The position numbers and the translations under genes are program-made. From assembly GCA_049116315.1 (NCBI GenBank), contig JAGDZD010000006.1, positions 108,421 through 172,420 of the forward strand: DNA of 64,000 bases, in the 5' to 3' direction. This stretch comes from Thalassobius sp049116315 (GTDB lineage Bacteria; Pseudomonadota; Alphaproteobacteria; Rhodobacterales; Rhodobacteraceae). Each line of letters opens with the position of its first letter. The first letter of the stretch is position 1. Under the pieces are notes generated by a model. The model saw only the letters and a list, made by a program, of their open reading frames with translations. It ran no database searches and was not told where the DNA came from. Shown in pieces: positions 60,501 through 64,000 of this stretch.

Positions 60501-63500
60501 CGCCGCCGTCGATCACATCTGCACCCGGCAGACCATAGATGCTATCGTTGCCGCCAAGCCCCCGGATCAAGTCACCCTGAATGGTGCCATAGAGGGATTC
60601 ACCTGCAGGTGTCCCTTCGATCAGATCCCCATCCAGCAAGGACAAGGTGAAGGTAGTGGTTGAGCTTTGACCGTCTTCCTCTGTTGCGGTGACCAACAGG
60701 GTATAAAGCCCGTTGTCACTTGGCTGAGGCACATTGGCTGAGAAGCTGAGCGTGTTGGTGGTGTCGTCAAATGACAACCACGACGGCAGCGCCGAGCCAT
60801 CCGACAGGGTCACGTCATAGGTAACTGCGCCCCCCTCGTCATGGTCAGTGAACAGGTCAGACGCGATTTCATAGCTGAAGTCTTCGTCGCTGAAGCCAGA
60901 TTGCGCCAACACAGTGCCGGTCAAGATTGGCGGATCGTCCACACCAGACACATTCAATGTGACTGTGGCCGTATCCGTGCCGCCGTTTCCGTCCGAAATT
61001 GTGTAGGTAAAGCTGTCTTCCAGAACTTCACCTTCTGCCAGTTCATCCAGATCATCTGACGTGGTTGGATCATAAGTGATCGACCCATCCCCGTTCAGAT
61101 AAACGGTGGCCCCCAAGACACTTAGCCCAACAACCGACGTGATGGTCAATGTATCGCCATCCGCATCGGTGTCGTTGTCCAGCAAACTGTCTGCTGAGAT
61201 GATATGGGCGGTGTTCTCGTCGGCCACAGGGTTGATAAGACCCATTGCGTCGATTGTCGCCTCCAAGAAGGCTTCGTGATACGCCGCTCCCAGCTGGTTG
61301 ATATCAAAGCCCCAGGTTGCCGCTGTAAAGAGGCCTGTGTCATTGACGGCTGCGATATCGTTCCGACCCGCTGTCCAGCCAGTCAGCTCCATCAGGGATG
61401 TCGCCACAGTGGCATCGAAGGCAGAAATCATTGTGCCGCCGTAGTTACCACCGCTCCAAGAGTTCAGAGTGTAGTTGCCATCAACACCCGTCGCGTTCCC
61501 GTATGTGGTGACATAGGGCATGTTGTAGGCGTAGTTCGAGACGCCCAAATAGTCAGAGGCAAAAGTCCCCGCATTTGGTTCTTCATAGAGGTTGTGACCA
61601 CCCGCATAGAGCAGGTTCCCACCTTGATCGAGGTAGGCTTCCATCGTTGAGACGTTGTCTCCGGTCAGGTTGGTATAGGCTTGGTCCCCAACCGACCAGA
61701 TCACCATGTCATAGTCCGCCAAGTTGCTGGTTGGGTTGCCGTTCGAAGAGATTTCTTCGTAGGTGGCGCTGATCCCCAAAGCCGTCAAAGTGGTCAGCCA
61801 GGTACCCTCGCCCGAAAGCCCACGATCGTCGTCGATGAACAGAACCGATGGGGCGCCATTCAAGGTGTCGTCGTTGGCCACAGGGGCAAAGTTGTCGGTC
61901 GCACCATCCACAACCAAAGTTGCGGTATTGGCGGTGCTGTCGACCCCATCAGAGACATCATAGTTCACAGTCAACGTGCGATCTTCACCATCATCGAGAT
62001 CTTCATACTGAGATGGATCGATGCTGATGGTGCCATCACCATTGTCTGTAAAGCTCACCGTGGCGCCAAGATCATCTGTCACAGTGATATTGGTGGCGCT
62101 GAGTGTCGCCCCATTGTCGATATCGGTTTGACCATCCAGCAAATCAATGGTGACCGCAGGATCATCTTCACCCACGTTGCCAGCATCAATGGCGGCCACA
62201 ACTGGCGCGTCATTTTCACCGGTCACGGTCACAGTCACAGTGTTCACCGCCGTTGCGCCATGCGCATCGGTGGCTGTCACCTCAACCTCAACATCAACGG
62301 TTTCCCCTGCGGCCAGCTCTTGGAAGTCGCTGCCGGGATCAAAGGTCAATGTTGTGCCAGTGATCGAAGCGCTGCCCGAAGCTGGGCTGCCGGTGACCGA
62401 ATAGGTCAGGGTCGCACCATCATCGTCGCTGTCGATGTCATCGCCCAAAGCAGCCAGATCAACATCAACCGATGCGCCATCTTCTGTCGCGTCGGCGAGA
62501 CCCGCCACCAAGGTTGGACCATCATTTGACCCGGTCACGGTCACGGTCACGGTGTTCACCGCCGTTGCGCCATGCGCATCGGTGGCTGTCACCTCGACCT
62601 CAACGTCAACGGTTTCCCCTGCGGCCAGCTCTTGGAAGTCGCTGCCGGGATCAAAGGTCAATGTTGTGCCAGTGATCGAAGCGCTGCCCGAAGCTGGGCT
62701 GCCGGTGACCGAATAGGTCAGGGTCGCACCATCATCGTCGCTGTCGATGTCATCGCCCAAAGCAGCCAGATCAACATCAATCGATGCGCCATCTTCTGTC
62801 GCGTCAGCTAGACCTGCCACCAAGGTTGGACCATCATTTGACCCGGTCACTGTCACAGTCACGGTTTCAGTGTCAGAGCCACCGTTGCCGTCATGCGCTG
62901 TGTAAGTGAAGGTATCCGTTGTGGTTTCACCTTCGGCCAGACCTTCGAATTGACCATTTGCGTCATAGTCAAAGGTTCCGTCACCATTGTCGGTCACTGT
63001 GCCAGCTGTGCCGCTATCATCAACGGTATAGGTCAGCGTATCGCCATCAACATCCGTCGCATTGGCTGTAAAGGTGGTTGTATCTGTGGCCTCAGAAACC
63101 GTCGCTTCAAAGCGCACATTGTCAACAAGCACGTTGTCGGTTGCGCCACCGACCTCATAGTCGATGTTATTGACGTCCATTGTCAGATCAATCGAGCGTC
63201 CATCCGACAAAACCAAATCCGTGATCGTCAGTGAAATGTTGTCAACATTTTGGTTGGCATCATCAAAGGCGACGGTCTCTGGATAGGCGGGGTCAATGTT
63301 GATGTTGTACACCCCCCCATCGGAGTCATTGATGACATAGTCACCACTTGGGACCCCCGTTCCAGTGTCGTCGTCATACACAAACGCAGCGACGCCCCAA
63401 CCTGAATTGTTCGGATTGATTTGGAAGACAATACCGTTGCCGTCTGTCAACACATTCGCGGCGACTTGGTCGTAGGTGGTGTTTGACCCCCCCCGCGCAA

Positions 63501-64000
63501 TTTGGCTCGCCAACCCGGTGTCAAAGTCAAAGATATAGAACCGGCCAGCATTTGGCGCGATCAGATCAGCTTCGACAGAAGAGGCCATCTCGGTCTCAGA
63601 GGCGTTTTCAGTGACGTCACCTGTCAGGGCTGTGGCCACTGGCGCGTCGTTGGTGCCGGTCACAGTGATGGTCACGGTGTTCACCGCCGTTGCGCCATGC
63701 GCATCGGTCGCGGTCACTTCGATCTCAACATCCCGGGTCTCGCCCAGGGCCAGATCTTGGAAGTCCGCCGCAGGGTCAAACGTCAGCGTGCCACCGGTGA
63801 TGCTTGCCCCGCCTTCGCTGGGCGCGCCGGTCACGCTGTAGGTCAAGGTGCTGGCGTCGTCGTCGCTGTCCACATCTCCCGCAAGAGCTGCCAGATCCAC
63901 GTCCACGGTGGCGCCGTCTTCGGTCGCCTCACCCAGACCCGCCGCAAGTGTTGGCGCGTCGTTGGTGCCGGTCACGGTGATGGTCACGGTGTTCACCGCC
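57529..64000 (-). CDS. Giant RTX/VCBS/cadherin-like type I-secreted protein (N-terminus beyond window)
   Basis: At least 2,155 residues are visible; the gene continues past the right edge. From the edge inward: VCBS-type Ig repeats (TDAHGATAVNTVTVTVTG...NDAP), one at the edge and two near-identical copies later; a further cadherin-like stretch; a flavodoxin/GATase-like domain at about 61240-61860 (VLFIDDDRGLSGEGTWLTTL); a dystroglycan-type cadherin domain (PSWLSFDDTTNTLSF) near 60720; then three 300-residue units of RTX nonapeptides (GGxGxDxLxGG, which bind calcium) plus a beta region; and a last RTX block with the C-terminal secretion signal region. Such proteins are exported by type I ABC systems and act as adhesins or biofilm matrix. 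The transporter genes are not in the window. Confidence 0.9.
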   Translation of the reverse strand, partial: AVNTVTITVTGTNDAPTLAAGLGEATEDGATVDVDLAALAGDVDSDDDASTLTYSVTGAPSEGGASITGGTLTFDPAADFQDLALGETRDVEIEVTATDAHGATAVNTVTITVTGTNDAPVATALTGDVTENASETEMASSVEADLIAPNAGRFYIFDFDTGLASQIARGGSNTTYDQVAANVLTDGNGIVFQINPNNSGWGVAAFVYDDDTGTGVPSGDYVINDSDGGVYNINIDPAYPETVAFDDANQNVDNISLTITDLVLSDGRSIDLTMDVNNIDYEVGGATDNVLVDNVRFEATVSEATDTTTFTANATDVDGDTLTYTVDDSGTAGTVTDNGDGTFDYDANGQFEGLAEGETTTDTFTYTAHDGNGGSDTETVTVTVTGSNDGPTLVAGLADATEDGASIDVDLAALGDDIDSDDDGATLTYSVTGSPASGSASITGTTLTFDPGSDFQELAAGETVDVEVEVTATDAHGATAVNTVTVTVTGSNDGPTLVAGLADATEDGASVDVDLAALGDDIDSDDDGATLTYSVTGSPASGSASITGTTLTFDPGSDFQELAAGETVDVEVEVTATDAHGATAVNTVTVTVTGENDAPVVAAIDAGNVGEDDPAVTIDLLDGQTDIDNGATLSATNITVTDDLGATVSFTDNGDGTISIDPSQYEDLDDGEDRTLTVNYDVSDGVDSTANTATLVVDGATDNFAPVANDDTLNGAPSVLFIDDDRGLSGEGTWLTTLTALGISATYEEISSNGNPTSNLADYDMVIWSVGDQAYTNLTGDNVSTMEAYLDQGGNLLYAGGHNLYEEPNAGTFASDYLGVSNYAYNMPYVTTYGNATGVDGNYTLNSWSGGNYGGTMISAFDATVATSLMELTGWTAGRNDIAAVNDTGLFTAATWGFDINQLGAAYHEAFLEATIDAMGLINPVADENTAHIISADSLLDNDTDADGDTLTITSVVGLSVLGATVYLNGDGSITYDPTTSDDLDELAEGEVLEDSFTYTISDGNGGTDTATVTLNVSGVDDPPILTGTVLAQSGFSDEDFSYEIASDLFTDHDEGGAVTYDVTLSDGSALPSWLSFDDTTNTLSFSANVPQPSDNGLYTLLVTATEEDGQSSTTTFTLSLLDGDLIEGTPAGESLYGTIQGDLIRGLGGNDSIYGLPGADVIDGGAGNDFLYGEAGDDVLIGGEGYDYLYGEDGDDVLNGGEGGGQLQGGDGDDEINGGSGRDYLYGQYGSDTMNGGDGDDYFYGQYENVIGTYDVMNGGAGNDVFNTVGYYSSDIVDAGTGDDLVNLQLYGGYSSRPINATITLGAGEDTLVVQGLTSNQYTQVTVTDFNTAEDHLNIDAMLNNNFTGWDGSTNPFADAVLNPNGGYLRLVQDGLNTVLSVDLNGGGDNFYTFVTFENTNVGDFTAANFTPAYPPDGTVPAGINVVGTAAGETLDGTIGADTLSGEGGNDRLNGGSSPDTLNGGDGRDSLYGGAGGDELNGGADYDYLYGEDGDDVLNGGEGGGYYQGGDGDDLINGGSGSDQMQGQYGSDTMNGGDGNDIFYGQYENVIGVYDVMNGGAGNDIFYDVAYYSSDVVDAGSGDDTVRLNLYGGYSSRPINANITLGTGADTLLIQGVGANDYTQATVTDFNTAEDHLNIDAMVNNNFTGWDGATNPFADAVLNPNGGYLRLVQDGLNTVLSVDLNGGGDNFYTLITFENTNVGDFTAANFTPAYPPDGTVPAGINIVGTSASETLDGTIGTDTISGEGGNDRLNGGASSDTLNGGDGRDSLYGGAGGDELNGGADYDYLYGEDGDDVLNGGEGGGNYQGGDGDDLINGGSGSDQLHGQYGSDTMNGGDGNDYFYGQYENINGVYDVMNGGAGNDIFYTVGYYSSDVVDAGSGDDQIYLQLQGGHASRLIHTNLTLGTGADTITLQNGSFNVYNQATITDFDVTEDRLDINTLVNNSLTGWDGVSNPFGSGFLRMIQDGTDAVLQIDANGNGDGFVNLITFENVDAGDLTDQHFLIDLATSQGYNPDGSGVFGSILSGNSVAGTFGDDTITGTAAGDLLNGANGADVIEGGAGDDTIDGGFGNDVLTGGTGADTFDFAQGSGDDIINDFDLGTDVLSLSGGQTISSFGEVDTDGVGGVDSTLVEMADGSTVLLASVLGVVNESELL
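57913..60612 (-). repeat. Three tandem 900-bp repeats within the RTX gene
   Basis: Three units with an exact 900-base period (about 57913-58812, 58813-59712, 59713-60612). For example, the stretch ending in GTTCATGACGTCATAGAC occurs at 58423-58440 and 59323-59340 and, with changes, at 60223-60240. The middle and last-translated copies agree over long exact stretches; the 60 kb copy is more diverged at its outer end. Each unit encodes about 300 residues: RTX nonapeptides followed by a conserved beta region (ADAVLNPNGGYLRLVQDGLN). Confidence 0.85.
62203..62826 (-). repeat. Two tandem 312-bp VCBS repeats
   Basis: Two near-identical copies (62203-62514 and 62515-62826), each encoding a 104-residue VCBS/cadherin-like domain with LVAGLADATEDGAS and DSDDDGATLTYSVTG. 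More diverged copies with the same 312-base spacing occur at the right edge (GTTCACCGCC ends at 63688 and 64000). Confidence 0.85.

Noticed and set aside
58315..60663. CRISPR-like or tandem short repeat array suggested by recurring ACCGTTCA/CATCGCC strings
   Set aside because: The periodicity is coding RTX nonapeptide sequence on the minus strand, with no conserved spacer-repeat structure.
61681..62529. 282-codon plus-strand frame inside the RTX region
   Set aside because: Arises from the repeat structure and Asp/Thr-rich codons of the RTX gene; no start signal and no homology pattern.
1..64000. tRNA, rRNA, insertion sequences, integrases or phage genes
   Set aside because: I looked for cloverleaf-like arms, transposase motifs and flanking repeats and found nothing I could support; a covariance-model scan was not possible.

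Overview
The window reads as a chromosomal segment of an alphaproteobacterium, most likely a marine Rhodobacteraceae (Roseobacter-type) bacterium. The clues are moderately GC-rich coding sequence, three TRAP transporters beside two ABC importers, an osmoregulated-glucan operon, a DctD-like regulator without the sigma-54 contact loop (a state known from Rhodobacter NtrC/HupR), and a giant RTX/VCBS type I-secreted protein. This taxonomic reading is inference. I saw no tRNA, rRNA, CRISPR array, insertion sequence or prophage gene.

Layout. (1) 1-5235: a probable sulfoquinovose (plant sulfolipid sugar) catabolic locus. A minus-strand operon encodes an SsuD-like flavin monooxygenase, an aldo/keto reductase, a flavin reductase and a TRAP transporter (smoC-smoB-smoA-dctQ-dctM). 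It diverges from a GntR/UTRA regulator and a Gfo/Idh/MocA protein that may be an NAD-dependent sulfoquinovosidase. (2) 5302-9299: a CofD-like protein, a small RHH / muconolactone-isomerase-like / VOC operon, and a divergent SDR-TetR pair with two matching operator palindromes. (3) 9296-16321: a Dpp/Opp-type peptide-class ABC importer and a rare IclR-SMP-30 fusion regulator. (4) 16449-22578: a TRAP transporter with an Asp/Glu/hydantoin-racemase-like enzyme, a D-amino-acid-dehydrogenase-like oxidase and a divergent LysR regulator. (5) 22599-26556: a polyamine operon containing SpeD, a rhomboid-GNAT fusion, a small membrane protein with an EF-hand loop, and a membrane-embedded spermidine synthase. 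(6) 26780-32267: an SDR, a ThDP enzyme with a class III CoA-transferase, and a TTC38-like protein whose leader can fold over its ribosome binding site. (7) 32292-36922: opgC-opgG/D-opgH. (8) 36950-38802: YHS, rhodanese and esterase genes. (9) 39130-45470: dctB-dctD-dctP-dctQ-dctM. (10) 45580-57336: a DoxX gene, then a sugar-type ABC importer locus carrying an argininosuccinate-lyase-family enzyme, a PfkB kinase, an UlaG-like metallo-lactonase, a ROK repressor and a large PIG-L deacetylase. (11) 57529-64000: the C-terminal 2,157 codons or so of an RTX adhesin-like protein that continues beyond the right edge.

Shared pattern: in all four transporter operons whose binding-protein gene is visible, an intercistronic hairpin lies directly after that gene and before the first permease gene. 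Such hairpins are expected to raise the yield of binding protein over membrane subunits. Most clusters pair an importer with enzymes and an adjacent regulator, the gene layout of a nutritional generalist scavenging dissolved organic compounds. The most promising leads are the rhomboid-GNAT/polyamine operon, the TRAP-linked sulfoquinovose locus, the ASL/PfkB/PIG-L sugar locus, the IclR-SMP-30 regulator, the GAFTGA-less DctD, and two complex RNA-leader structures (before the TTC38 gene and before dctB).
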